Shown: positions 27,621 through 36,541 of the stretch, in pieces
Layout: every line of letters starts with the position of its first letter
Numbering within the stretch: position 1 is the stretch's first letter
Assembly (NCBI GenBank): GCA_016703005.1
Contig: JADJCX010000034.1
Span: 62,001 to 126,000, forward strand
DNA: 64,000 nucleotides
Direction: 5' to 3'
DNA from: Flavobacteriales bacterium
GTDB lineage: Bacteria; Bacteroidota; Bacteroidia; Flavobacteriales_F; PHOS-HE28
Position numbers and translations under genes: made by a program
Notes under the pieces: generated by a model
Told to the model about the DNA's origin: nothing
What the model saw: the letters and a program-made list of their open reading frames with translations, nothing else
Databases searched by the model: none

Positions 27621-29111
27621 ATGGCCATTGCCGACTTCCACTGCCACGTGTCCTTTAAACCCACTTTGGCGCCGCCCGCAGCGCGCCCGGATTGCTGGTT
27701 CACCATCAACTCGAAACTCCTCAGCAAGATCCTCGATTCCCAGAGTAACATGCAACAGTTGGCCGATGGCGGGGTGAACTTGGCATTCGCAACCGTCTAC
27801 GGTCTGGAACCCGGGGTTGCGAAACAGTTCCTGTTGCACGCCCTCGATCCAGCGATCCCTGTCCTCGACCGTAGGCAACTGATCAAGCTCCGTGATGCGA
27901 AGGTCACCAGCAACGAGGTCGTGCGCGACGAGATAGTTGCGTTGCGCGCGGATGGAGCGTTGCCCGGCAAAGCCAAGCAGGCGAAGATCATTGCCAGCGT
28001 GGCTGAGTACGATCCCACGGATGACAACACCATCCACTTGGTGTTGAATATGGAGGGTGGACACAACCTCTATGGACCCCGGAACACCGGCACTGACCAG
28101 AACACGCTTATCGCGAACTTGAACTGGTTCAAGAAGGCCGACAGCCCGCGCCTGCTGTACTTCACCATGGCGCATCTGGAGGACAATACGCTCTGCACCC
28201 ATGCCAGCGGCATCAAGATCTTCGGCAAGAAGTCGTTCCTGCCGCAAGGCCGCAGTATTACCCCACTCGGCTATCACTTGGCCGAGATCGCGATGGCCGA
28301 TACGGGGCGCAAGATATTCATCGATACGCGGCACATGAGCTTGGAGAGCCGAATGGACTTCCACAGGTGGAAGAACAAACCGACAAGTGCGTTCAAGAAC
28401 GAACCGGTGCTGTGTTCCCACGCCGGGGTCACGGGAGCCTCGTGGGGCGCACCCATGCCGATCACCTCCTGCCGCCACAAGCGCAACGGGCAGTTCTTCA
28501 AGTTGAAGTACAACCCACGACCCGGTGTGCTGGTACCGGGCACCAATTTCAATCCATGCAGCATCAACCTCTACGACGAGGAGATCCTGCTGATCGCCAA
28601 GAGCGGTGGGCTGATCGGGGTGTCGCTCGATATCCGCATTCTCGGCGGCAAGGTGAAGGGTTTGAAGGAGTGTGTGACCATCGGGGAGAAGTACTTGTTC
28701 CCGACAGGAAACATGGATCAACAGGTCAGCGCCGCTGAACTGTTCGACCAGGAGGATCGCGATGATGAACGGGACGAACCCTTCGAGCAATACACGCTGG
28801 CGGAGAAGTCACCCGACTTCGGCATGCGTCACTTGGTGAACAACATCCTGCACGTTGTGAAGGTCTGCACCGACGGCGGGATCCCTGATCCATGGGCGCA
28901 CATCGTTCTTGGGAGCGACTACGACGGCCTCATTGAACCGATCGGTGGTTACCCGAATGCTGCGTCATTAGGCGGAATGGCGGTCGATCTGGAGACGTAC
29001 TTGAAGCGATATGCCCCTGCCGCAGGCATCAACATCCCGGATGTGAAAGCGGTTGTTGGGCGGTTCATGCATGGGAACGCGCATGCATTCCTCATCAAGC
29101 ACTTCCAGTAG
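27621..29111 (+). CDS. M19 family (renal dipeptidase-like) metallopeptidase
   Basis: 496 residues with TIM-barrel amidohydrolase features: the metal-binding start MAIADFHCHVSFKP, the loop VLCSHAGVTGASWG and the late LGSDYDGLIEPIGGYP, in the order of membrane dipeptidase (M19) enzymes. It is longer than the usual 320-400 residues because of insertions in the middle (about residues 180-330). No signal peptide is visible, so it may be cytosolic. Substrates would be dipeptides or N-acyl amino acids. It is divergent from crtI and has no obvious operon partner. Confidence 0.85.
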   Translation: MAIADFHCHVSFKPTLAPPAARPDCWFTINSKLLSKILDSQSNMQQLADGGVNLAFATVYGLEPGVAKQFLLHALDPAIPVLDRRQLIKLRDAKVTSNEVVRDEIVALRADGALPGKAKQAKIIASVAEYDPTDDNTIHLVLNMEGGHNLYGPRNTGTDQNTLIANLNWFKKADSPRLLYFTMAHLEDNTLCTHASGIKIFGKKSFLPQGRSITPLGYHLAEIAMADTGRKIFIDTRHMSLESRMDFHRWKNKPTSAFKNEPVLCSHAGVTGASWGAPMPITSCRHKRNGQFFKLKYNPRPGVLVPGTNFNPCSINLYDEEILLIAKSGGLIGVSLDIRILGGKVKGLKECVTIGEKYLFPTGNMDQQVSAAELFDQEDRDDERDEPFEQYTLAEKSPDFGMRHLVNNILHVVKVCTDGGIPDPWAHIVLGSDYDGLIEPIGGYPNAASLGGMAVDLETYLKRYAPAAGINIPDVKAVVGRFMHGNAHAFLIKHFQ

Positions 29112-29138
29112 GATCGAAACAGCGTTCGGCGATCCGGG

Positions 29139-30711
29139 TCACTGACGGTCGAGTAGCGAATACAGCTTCACATTCCCTGTGGGCGAAGTGAACGAGAGCT
29201 CGTAGCGGTTCTTCAATTGTGCCTCGGTATCCAGGGTACAGCTATCGGTTGGCTGCTCGGGCATACGGACGGTTATCACATGATCGATCGTATGGCCGGT
29301 GCGCAGCGTCCATGCATCGAGGTCCACGCATGGCTGTAAACTGTTGTCGAAGTTCCCGATATCGGCGAACGGTTCCATTTCCGTGTTCCATTGGATCGGC
29401 GAGTGCGAGAAGCGCGCAACAAAATTGTCGAGCACGATCGTATTCTTCCATGTGCCGAGGTAGTCGGAGAAGTTGCCGTGCAGCCAATTGTCCGAGTAGT
29501 TGAGCGGTAGCACTGTAGCGCCGTCGTCGATGGCAGCGTGCACGGTGTACAGATCTTCTGCTTCCAGTCGCAAAGCGCGTACAGTGCCCCAATGGAAGTG
29601 CAGTTGCCACAGCGCGCCCGCAATGGCCAGTCCTACACCAACAATGCGAACACCTTCGTTCATCCGCTGAGCTGCGCACCACGTGGCCCAAAGGACCAAG
29701 CCGATGAGTTGCAGCCGCACGAGCACGATAGTGCCGGTGGAGAAGCCATCCGGCAGCACAAGACACGCGGCGAAGAACGCGACAGCAGCCAGGCCCCAAG
29801 CATCACCGATGGCTGCGGTTAACAGATCATTCCTGCGGGACCATAGGGCGCCAAGGGTGAGTAGGAGCAAACCGCCCTGGACAAGACGCACCATGGGTTG
29901 TTCCTGTTCCCAAACAAGCGTAAGTAGCGACTGACCATTCACCAACCATTCCAGTCTTTGAGCGAAGGACATAGTGGCGGCATGAGGCCCTTCGCCGTCG
30001 TCGGTGATCATGTACCAGATCAAAAGGGAGGATCGCAGGAAAGGCGGTCATTAGCAACCTGCTGAGCAGTTTGCGGAGGAAGGGGACCTGGCGCATCCGC
30101 AACTTCAACTATACCGCGTGGCCCGTTATGAGCGCCAAGCCGAGAACGAAGAACATGAGATGTGTGAAGAACAATACCATGAACAGGACAGAACCTTGAA
30201 GTACGACGCGGTCCATGCGCTGGCTGGGCATGCGGTGCAGCCACCAACCGAGCGTGAAGAACAGCAGCGCGAAACCCAGACAGTAGTTGAAGAACCCGAG
30301 TTGAAGCGGAACGGCCCATAGGAACGGGTAGATCAGCAGGCTGCCGATGTTGCTCTCCACCGATACGGCGCGCAGGAACCACCGATAGGAAAGTGCCGTG
30401 GCTATAACGATCAGCAGCACCATGATACGTTCCACTTCCGCAGGCCCGAACAGCGTGCCGAACAGCCACATTAATACCGTGCTGGTCCAATACGGTACCG
30501 GTGCATCGTTGAAGTGGAAAAAGCTGGTCGCATGTACATCGAGTGCCATCAAGTCGCCGAACAATCGTGCGTTGTAGGTATGCACAGGACCGTCGACCGT
30601 GGGAAAAAACCTGCCTTCAGCAACCACCGCGCAATAGAGGAACAGAATGCAGAAGAACAGCGCGTTCCACAAACGCTGTTGCCAAGCTGGCGCTGAGAGT
30701 TCGTTGTTCAT
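29139..30711 (-). CDS. Multi-pass membrane protein, probably glycosyltransferase-like (broken frame)
   Basis: Read as one gene in two pieces. The 5' part (30711 to 30112) encodes 200 residues with at least five hydrophobic segments (LFFCILFLYCAVVAEGRFFP, a luminal PTVDGPVHTYNA motif). A TAG at 30109-30111 interrupts it; the same frame continues for about 28 codons (LKLRMRQVPFLRKLLSR), then the sequence shifts near 30022-30025 (a run of A on the plus strand) to IWYMITDDGEGPHAATMS and runs to 29139. The tail is soluble. The N-terminal layout resembles integral-membrane GT-C glycosyltransferases, but no catalytic motif is certain. Its start overlaps the stop of the GT87 gene. Two lesions make real pseudogenisation possible. 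Confidence 0.6.
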
Positions 30712-31895
30712 GCAGTGCGCGGATCGTTGAGCTGTCTACATGCAATTCCGGCGCTCAGCGCTATGAGCATGAGATTGGCGACACCCAGCACACCCCATGC
30801 GTTCACCTTGTCCGATAATTCGCTACCGAGCAGGTCGCTGCTGTTCGCCCCGTGCAGAATACAGATAACGATGAAGAGCCCAAGCACAATGGGAGCGCGC
30901 CGCTCCGCCAGTTTGTGGATCGCAAAGGAGAACAGGGGCAATGCCAAGAGGAAGTGCTGTGTGTCGGTGATGACCAGATTAGGCACCAACGCCAGCAGGC
31001 CGAAGAACAATACATAGTTGCCCATGCTCATAGGGCCTTCCTTGTGAAGTCGCCACGCCAGAATGGTCGCAACCACCATGGTCAACGCAATGATGCCGAC
31101 CTGCAACGGCGCCGTATCAGTCACGCCCGTCGTGCGATGAAGTAGCGATGAGATCGTATTGCCGCTTGTGAGGTAGTCTCCGTGCTGCACCATCGACTGT
31201 AACCACGCACTATGCAGATCGAACGAGTGCGAGAAGCCGAAGACCACAGGCAGCGCGAGCATTGCAACGCCCGCCGCTACACCGGCGCCGACCAGTTTCC
31301 AATGTCCACGGACCAGGAACGGTATGACTAGAATGCACAAGTACGGCTTCACCATGAAGAGTACTGCCAGAAGTACGCCGGCCAACCTCGGCCGTTGATC
31401 GGCGCTCGCGTACGCCACCACGGCCAACAACAGCAGCATCATGTTCACATTGCCCAAGTGCAGTTCCCGAACGACATGGTTGGCGACGCACAACAGCGAC
31501 AGCACGAGTAAAAGGTTCGGCCGCGCCAACGGGCCCAATACGATGTGCTGCAGTAGAAGCCTATGCAACCGAATGATCACCGCGATGGTCGCCCCAGCAA
31601 TGCACCAGAACCACACAACACTGGCCACATGGAACGGCAGCAGCGCGAACGGCACGAACAGCATAGCGACGAAGGGCGAGTACTTGAAGAACCCGGTGCT
31701 CTCCCCAAAGGGCAGCCCATAGACCTGTTGCCCGTGCAGCAGCGCATCCGCGGCGCTCCAATACACCCTGAAGTCGTTGAGCCAGAAGCGGCCGTTCAAG
31801 TGCTCCAGCACGAACATGGCGGCGAGGAAGAGGACCGCTGGAAGCAAGAATGAGGCGTATCGCCTGAGGAATGCCACGGCGTGAATGTCGGGCAC
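30708..31895 (-). CDS. Glycosyltransferase family 87 (DUF2029) membrane protein
   Basis: 395 residues with about ten hydrophobic segments. The N-terminal part contains RFWLNDFRVYWSAADALLHG and TGFFKYSPFVAMLFVPFALL, where the D-F-x-x-Y/W and F-K-Y-S-P elements are typical of GT87 mannosyltransferase-like proteins that use polyprenyl-phosphate sugars. Probable role: sugar transfer to a lipid or protein on the outer face of the inner membrane. It overlaps the next gene (30711) by four bases and follows the tRNA terminator. Confidence 0.82.
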   Translation of the reverse strand: MPDIHAVAFLRRYASFLLPAVLFLAAMFVLEHLNGRFWLNDFRVYWSAADALLHGQQVYGLPFGESTGFFKYSPFVAMLFVPFALLPFHVASVVWFWCIAGATIAVIIRLHRLLLQHIVLGPLARPNLLLVLSLLCVANHVVRELHLGNVNMMLLLLAVVAYASADQRPRLAGVLLAVLFMVKPYLCILVIPFLVRGHWKLVGAGVAAGVAMLALPVVFGFSHSFDLHSAWLQSMVQHGDYLTSGNTISSLLHRTTGVTDTAPLQVGIIALTMVVATILAWRLHKEGPMSMGNYVLFFGLLALVPNLVITDTQHFLLALPLFSFAIHKLAERRAPIVLGLFIVICILHGANSSDLLGSELSDKVNAWGVLGVANLMLIALSAGIACRQLNDPRTA

Positions 31896-31912
31896 GGCCG
31901 CTTTGAAACAGA

Positions 31913-31935
31913 AAGCCCCGCATGTGGCGGGGCTT
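31913..31935 (-). terminator. Terminator downstream of the tRNA-Val pair
   Basis: AAGCCCCGC and GCGGGGCTT form a perfect 9-bp stem with a 5-base loop, followed on the minus strand by the T-rich CTTTCTGTTTC. It lies 37 bases after the tRNA-Val(CAC) gene and just before the GT87 start. Confidence 0.7.
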
Positions 31936-31971
31936 ATCGGGTCATCGAGCGCTTGTGCGAAGCGATCGAAG

Positions 31972-32046
31972 TGGGACGTACTGGATTCGAACCAGTGACC
32001 TCGTGCGTGTGAAGCACGCGCTCTGAACCAGCTGAGCTAACATCCC
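31972..32046 (-). tRNA. tRNA-Val (anticodon CAC)
   Basis: 75-base cloverleaf: acceptor stem GGGATGT/ACGTCCC (one G-T pair), D arm GCTC...GAGC, anticodon stem CGTGC/GCACG with loop TTCACAC giving anticodon CAC, T arm ACTGG-TTCGAAT-CCAGT, discriminator A. No CCA is encoded. It reads GUG and is adjacent to a second valine tRNA. Confidence 0.95.
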
Positions 32047-32050
32047 GGAG

Positions 32051-32125
32051 TGGAGGCAACTGGATTCGAACCAGTGACCCTCTGCTTGTAAGGCAGATGC
32101 TCTGAACCAGCTGAGCTATGCCTCC
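32051..32125 (-). tRNA. tRNA-Val (anticodon TAC)
   Basis: 75-base cloverleaf: acceptor GGAGGCA/TGCCTCC, D arm GCTC...GAGC, anticodon stem TCTGC/GCAGA with loop CTTACAA giving anticodon TAC, T arm identical to that of its neighbour, discriminator A. No CCA is encoded. It lies four bases upstream of the CAC tRNA, so the two are cotranscribed. Confidence 0.95.
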
Positions 32126-32162
32126 GATGTAAAAGAACCCCGACCACTTTTGGATCGAACGG

Positions 32163-33173
32163 TCACCAAATGGCCAGGAAACGGCCCACGTCCTTGTCCC
32201 CAACACAGCCAAGAACAATGTGGAGACGATCGTGCGGCGTTCGGGCCAATTGCTCTTTCACCACCCGCATGCCGTCGGCGTTGTGGCCTACGTCAGCGAT
32301 GGTAAGGGGGCCCCGCCCAATGATTTCCCAACGGCCGTTTAAGCCCGTGTTGCGCGTGGTGTTCGCCAGGCCTTTGGCGACGACTTCATTCGATATCCTC
32401 CAACCCTTATCCACGAGGAGATCAATGGTTTGCAGCACCGTGCGCGCATTGCGCTCCTGATGCGCACCCTGCAATTCAATGGGGTAGGGAAGGGGTTGCG
32501 TGTGATCCACGAACACGATCGGCGCGTCCTCGATCCGCGCTTTTTGCAGGAAGATCTCGGCCACCGCGCCGCTGGCTTCACCAACGACGACCGGGACACC
32601 CGGTTTGATGATGCCGGCCTTTTCGCCAGCGATCGCTTCCAGCGAACCACCGAGCAGATCCGCGTGATCCCAACCAATGTTGGTGATGATGCTCACCTCA
32701 GGCGCTACAACGTTCGTGCTATCGAGCCTGCCGCCAAGACCGGTCTCGATCACGGCGATGTCCACACGCTCTTCGCGGAAATGGTCGAAGGCCAATGCCA
32801 CGGTCCACTCGAAGAAGCTAGGTTTGATGGCATCGAAGGCTTCGCGGTGTTCTTCAATGAACCGCACCACCTGTTCTTCGCTGATCATTGCACCGTTGAC
32901 CCGAACTCGTTCGCGGAAGTCCTTCAAGTGTGGTGATGTATACAGCCCGGTCCTGTAGCCGGCTTCCTGCAAAACGCTTGCAAGCATGTGGCTGGTGCTG
33001 CCCTTGCCATTGGTGCCGGCGATGTGCACGCACCGCAAACCCTGCTCAGGATGCCTGAGCAGTTCCATCAGTACGTGCGTGTTGTCGAGGTTGGCCTTGT
33101 ACGCCGCCTTGCCGATGCGGTGGAACATCGGCAGTTGCTCGTAGAGGTACGCCAGCGCGGTGGCGTAGTTCAT
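32163..33173 (-). CDS. folC: Folylpolyglutamate/dihydrofolate synthase, C-terminally truncated
   Basis: Adds glutamate to (dihydro)folate. 336 residues. The ATP-grasp-like Mur ligase core is intact: P-loop HIAGTNGKGSTSHMLASVL, AVIETGLGGRLDSTNVV, ITNIGWDHADLLG, AGIIKPGVPVVVGEA. The C-terminal domain starts (NGRWEIIGRGPLTIADVGHN) but stops at VGDKDVGRFLAIW, about 80 residues short of a usual 410-430-residue FolC. The next sequence is the tRNA-Val pair only 37 bases on, so no missing piece lies nearby in another frame. Either this is a real truncation or an assembly join. It is two bases from the end of the tonB gene, in the conserved exbB-exbD-tonB-folC order. Confidence 0.88.
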   Translation of the reverse strand: MNYATALAYLYEQLPMFHRIGKAAYKANLDNTHVLMELLRHPEQGLRCVHIAGTNGKGSTSHMLASVLQEAGYRTGLYTSPHLKDFRERVRVNGAMISEEQVVRFIEEHREAFDAIKPSFFEWTVALAFDHFREERVDIAVIETGLGGRLDSTNVVAPEVSIITNIGWDHADLLGGSLEAIAGEKAGIIKPGVPVVVGEASGAVAEIFLQKARIEDAPIVFVDHTQPLPYPIELQGAHQERNARTVLQTIDLLVDKGWRISNEVVAKGLANTTRNTGLNGRWEIIGRGPLTIADVGHNADGMRVVKEQLARTPHDRLHIVLGCVGDKDVGRFLAIW

Positions 33174-33174
33174 G

Positions 33175-34023
33175 CTATTGCAGTTCGAATCTGAAGGTCA
33201 TCTCCCCGCGCTGTTCCGCAGCTGCCCCGGGGTTGGCCGTGAAGGCTGCGCTCATGGCCGATTTGCGCGCCAGTTCGAACAGGGCCGAACTGGTTGTAGT
33301 GCTCTTCGTGAGGTTAGGCGCCGTGCGTATGACCTTGCCTGTGCGGTCCACGAAAATGGTCAGCACCACTTTGCCGCTCTCTGTAGGCTTCTGGGACAAG
33401 TCCGGTTTACGGCTCATGCCACGGTCTGCCAGGATCCAATCGCCAATGCCGGGTAGACTTCCGCCTCCTGGACCAACGCCGCCGGTTGTGCCGCCACCGG
33501 ATCCTCCGTTCGTGCCACCACCACCCCCGCCTCCGCCATTTGGCTCTCCGTTGGGGTCACCCTGAACCCCTTGGCCGCCCTTATCGCCCTTGTTCTTCAA
33601 CGCGTCCATTGCATTCTGAAAGCCCTTGCTCACCGTAGGCTCGCTGATCTTGGGCGGCTTGTTCGTCGGGGGCTTCACCGCTGGTTTGTCGCTCGCGGGC
33701 TTATCGGGGTCCTTCACAGGCATGTTGATCTTCTCCCCGTCATCTTCAGCGATCACATCGCCCTCGTTCGATTCCTCGGGTACGCTCTCTTCCGGCGCTT
33801 CCGTCGGGCCGCCGTCCGTTTCCTCGGTTTCGCCCATACCAATATCGCTCAGGCCTAGATCGGCCAAACCGAGTTCCATACCGGTGCCCCCTCCGGACGG
33901 TAGCGGTGGGTCGGGCACTTGGATGGTCAACCACATCAGCAAGAATACCAGCAACGCATGCACGACAATGCTCGTGGTCATTGCGGCGCGACGGCGAGGG
34001 GCGAGGTCGATCGTGGCGTTCAT
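33175..34023 (-). CDS. tonB: TonB family energy transducer
   Basis: 282 residues. N-terminal anchor near residues 15-38 (MTTSIVVHALLVFLLMWLTI), then a long periplasmic stretch that is Glu/Asp-rich at first, Lys/Pro-rich (KDPDKPASDKPAVKPPTNKP) and Gly-rich (about residues 155-190) in place of the classical Pro-Glu/Pro-Lys spacer. The C-terminal TonB domain is VVLTIFVDRTGKVIRTAPNL to GEMTFRFELQ. It would couple the ExbB-ExbD proton motor to outer-membrane receptors. Same strand and order as exbB-exbD upstream; folC follows immediately. Confidence 0.88.
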   Translation of the reverse strand: MNATIDLAPRRRAAMTTSIVVHALLVFLLMWLTIQVPDPPLPSGGGTGMELGLADLGLSDIGMGETEETDGGPTEAPEESVPEESNEGDVIAEDDGEKINMPVKDPDKPASDKPAVKPPTNKPPKISEPTVSKGFQNAMDALKNKGDKGGQGVQGDPNGEPNGGGGGGGGTNGGSGGGTTGGVGPGGGSLPGIGDWILADRGMSRKPDLSQKPTESGKVVLTIFVDRTGKVIRTAPNLTKSTTTSSALFELARKSAMSAAFTANPGAAAEQRGEMTFRFELQ

Positions 34024-34057
34024 GGTGACTGACTGTACAATGCTTCGGCTCTTGGGT

Positions 34058-34456
34058 TCAACCGGCGTTCTTGGTGGCCAGGATCATCTTCACCTTTATT
34101 TCCGTGCCAACCTGCAGCACATCCACTAGGTCCTGCATGGTCAGCGATTTGTCCAAGCGCAGTACGATGGTCGGTTTCTCCAGCCCCTTGGTCGCATCGA
34201 TGAGAGCGCCCTTCAGGTCGGCAACCGGTACCGGGTTCTTGTCGATGTAGTACTGGTGGTCAGCCGTTACCTGCAACAGTACTTGTTGGATGTCGAGGGT
34301 TTGGCTCTGCTTGCTTTCGGGCAGCAACAACTTGATCACGCTGGGATTCACCAGGGTGCTCACAATGAGGAAGAAGAGCAGGAGCATGAACATGATGTCG
34401 TTCAGGCTCTCGGTGGCCACTTCGGCGTGCTCGCGATGTCGGCGGCGCAATCTCAT
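34058..34456 (-). CDS. exbD: ExbD/TolR biopolymer transport protein
   Basis: 132 residues. One N-terminal membrane segment contains the conserved Asp in LNDIMFMLLLFFLIVSTLV, followed by a periplasmic domain (SVIKLLLPESKQSQTLD to MQDLVDVLQVGTEIKVKMIL). Together with ExbB it forms the proton-driven stator. It starts 3 bases after the exbB stop and ends 34 bases before the tonB start. Confidence 0.93.
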   Translation of the reverse strand: MRLRRRHREHAEVATESLNDIMFMLLLFFLIVSTLVNPSVIKLLLPESKQSQTLDIQQVLLQVTADHQYYIDKNPVPVADLKGALIDATKGLEKPTIVLRLDKSLTMQDLVDVLQVGTEIKVKMILATKNAG

Positions 34457-34459
34457 GGC

Positions 34460-35170
34460 CTAGCTCTTTGGCGGTTCGTGCAGCATGTCCATGAATTCCA
34501 TGCCGGTCTGCGACATGCGTTGAGCAACGCGGTCGGCCATGCCATTGAGAATGTGGTAGGCAGTGAACGCCACGATACCCACGATAAGACCAGCGCCGGA
34601 AGTCACGAGCTTCTGGTACAATCCTTCCGCAATACCGCCGATGCTCATGTTGTCGGTGAGCGATATGCGATAGAAGATATTGATCACACCGATGATGGTA
34701 CCGATGAAGCCCATCATAGGTGCCAGTTTGCTGAAGAGGCTCAATGTGCCCACGTTCCGTTCCAGTTTCGACATCTCCACTTCCGCAGCGTTCTGCATGG
34801 CGCTTTCTATATCCTCCATCGGGCTGCCGAAGCGGCTTACACCCTTGCCCACCACGTGAGCGATAGGCGATCGGCTGTTGCTGCACAGGTTCTTCGCGCT
34901 GTCGATCTTGTTGTCGTGCACATAATCACGCACTTTGGCCATGAAGTCGTTGTCCAGCTTCAGCGCGGCCCGCATGGCCATGATCCGCTCGATGAGGATA
35001 TAAATGGTGAACAGGGACATAAGGGCCAACGGCCCCATGATGTACCAGCCACCGTATTGGATCAATTGCCAAACGCTCAATGCGTTCGGCGGCGCAGCAG
35101 GTTGGTTGTTCAGAGCATCGAGCACTTGGCGGGCGCTGTCGGTGCCGAATTGAAGAAGTGGAAGGTGCAT
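34460..35170 (-). CDS. exbB: MotA/TolQ/ExbB proton-channel protein
   Basis: 236 residues with three membrane segments: GGWYIMGPLALMSLFTIYIL near the N-terminus, then SLFSKLAPMMGFIGTIIGVI and VTSGAGLIVGIVAFTAYHIL. The large cytoplasmic loop between the first and second, with LCSNSRSPIAHVVGKGVSRF, is typical. First gene of the exbB-exbD-tonB-folC run, 47 bases after the glutamate-type dehydrogenase gene. Confidence 0.93.
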   Translation of the reverse strand: MHLPLLQFGTDSARQVLDALNNQPAAPPNALSVWQLIQYGGWYIMGPLALMSLFTIYILIERIMAMRAALKLDNDFMAKVRDYVHDNKIDSAKNLCSNSRSPIAHVVGKGVSRFGSPMEDIESAMQNAAEVEMSKLERNVGTLSLFSKLAPMMGFIGTIIGVINIFYRISLTDNMSIGGIAEGLYQKLVTSGAGLIVGIVAFTAYHILNGMADRVAQRMSQTGMEFMDMLHEPPKS

Positions 35171-35217
35171 GGCGTTGGTTCCGGTTGAAGCTTAACGGAG
35201 AAAGGCTCCTGGGTATT

Positions 35218-36474
35218 TCAGGTCAGTTGTTCAAGGGCGATCTCGAAGGCGCGTTGGGTGATGCCGGTCTTCTCATTCCCACGTTCGTGCACTTTGTCCA
35301 GTGCGTTGCCGATCGTACGGCTCACGTCCGCGAAAATGGCTTGGTCGGTCAGCACCGCGCCGTCGAGCATACAGTATGCGAACACGCGGGCCATGCCGCA
35401 ATTGGCTATGAAGTCGGGGATCACGGCTACGGTATTGTCCACATGCTCGGCGATGGGACCATAGAAGATCTCTTTGTCCGCGAAAGGCACATTGGCGCCA
35501 CTTCCGATCACCTCCAAGCCTGCCTTTGCCATGCGGTCCACCTGCTCGCGCGTTACCAGTTTGCTGGCTGCGCAGGGAACGAAGATGTCCACGGGCATGT
35601 CCCAGATCAAGCTGTTGACTTCGTCGAATGAACGCACACCATCAGCGGTCAACGTATTGTCTTCCTTATTGATGAAGAGGTCATGCACTTGTTGTTGGCC
35701 GAGGCCATCGGTTGAAAGCAAGCCTCCCTTGCGATCGAGGATGCCGACAATACCAACGCCCATCCGGCTCAGGTAGTAAGCGGCGGCGCTCGCCACGTTG
35801 CCCCAGCCTTGGATGATCGCGCGTTTACCCTGCGCCTTGCCACCCCAGATCCTGTAGTAGTGGCGAATGCTCTCGGCCACGCCGTAACCAGTGATCATAT
35901 CGGCCACGGCATAACGCCCGATCATGGGCGTAAAGGCCGGGTCCTCGATCATCTTGCTCACACCACTTCTGAGTTGGCCCAGCTGGCGCACCTTGGCTCC
36001 TTGGTTCGGTGCGTGGTGGCCGTTCACAACGCCTTCCTGTGGATGCCACAGGCCATAGTGCTCGGTCATCGGGATCACCTCGTGCAGCTCATCCACGTTC
36101 AGGTCTCCACCTGTGCCGTAGTAGGTCTTCAACAAGGGGATCACGGCGCGGTACCACCGACGCAGCACGTCGCGCTTGCGCGGGTCCTGTGGGTCGAAAT
36201 CGATGCCGCTCTTTGCACCACCGATGGGTGGTCCGCTCACCGTGAACTTCACCTCCATGGTCTTGGCCAAGCTCTCCACTTCGCTTCGGTCCAGGCCCTT
36301 GCGCATGCGTGTTCCACCGCCGGCCGCACCGCCGCGCAGACTATTGATCACCACCCAACCCCGGGCACCGGTAGGCGGATCGTTCCATTCGAAAACGATC
36401 TCGGGGCTGCGCTTCTCGAAGACGTGCAGCAGTTCCTTCATTGCACTGCTTGTCATGCTTGGGGCTTCAGGCAT
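35218..36474 (-). CDS. Glu/Leu/Phe/Val dehydrogenase
   Basis: Oxidative deamination of an amino acid to its 2-oxo acid with NAD(P). 418 residues from ATG 36474; internal ATGs at 36456 and 36441 (MKELLHVFEKRSPEIVFEW) are alternatives. Key parts: GGAAGGGTRMRKGLDRSEVE, the catalytic-Lys segment GPPIGGAKSGIDFDPQD, and the Rossmann fold IIQGWGNVASAAAYYLSRMG. The sequence does not decide between Glu and branched-chain or aromatic substrates. A -7-like element overlaps the region just upstream of the first ATG, which would favour one of the internal starts. Confidence 0.88.
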   Translation of the reverse strand: MPEAPSMTSSAMKELLHVFEKRSPEIVFEWNDPPTGARGWVVINSLRGGAAGGGTRMRKGLDRSEVESLAKTMEVKFTVSGPPIGGAKSGIDFDPQDPRKRDVLRRWYRAVIPLLKTYYGTGGDLNVDELHEVIPMTEHYGLWHPQEGVVNGHHAPNQGAKVRQLGQLRSGVSKMIEDPAFTPMIGRYAVADMITGYGVAESIRHYYRIWGGKAQGKRAIIQGWGNVASAAAYYLSRMGVGIVGILDRKGGLLSTDGLGQQQVHDLFINKEDNTLTADGVRSFDEVNSLIWDMPVDIFVPCAASKLVTREQVDRMAKAGLEVIGSGANVPFADKEIFYGPIAEHVDNTVAVIPDFIANCGMARVFAYCMLDGAVLTDQAIFADVSRTIGNALDKVHERGNEKTGITQRAFEIALEQLT

Positions 36475-36478
36475 TGCG

Positions 36479-36486
36479 CGAAAGTA
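36479..36486 (-). promoter_or_regulatory. Weak -7-like element (TACTTTCG) before the amino-acid dehydrogenase
   Basis: TACTTTCG on the minus strand differs from TAnnTTTG at one base and lies 5 bases before the first candidate ATG (36474), or 23 before 36456. If used, translation would start at an internal ATG. Confidence 0.3.
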
Positions 36487-36541
36487 CCGGGCCGCCAACG
36501 GGTGGCCGGTCGTGCTTCGACCAATTACTACTGACCGCTTG

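Noticed and set aside
33430..33560. Gly-rich low-complexity stretch that could be taken for a DNA repeat
   Set aside because: It is the Gly-rich periplasmic spacer of the TonB protein; the codons vary and there is no exact DNA repeat.
35809..36534. 241-codon open frame on the plus strand
   Set aside because: Antisense shadow of the amino-acid dehydrogenase gene, His/Ala-rich without motifs.
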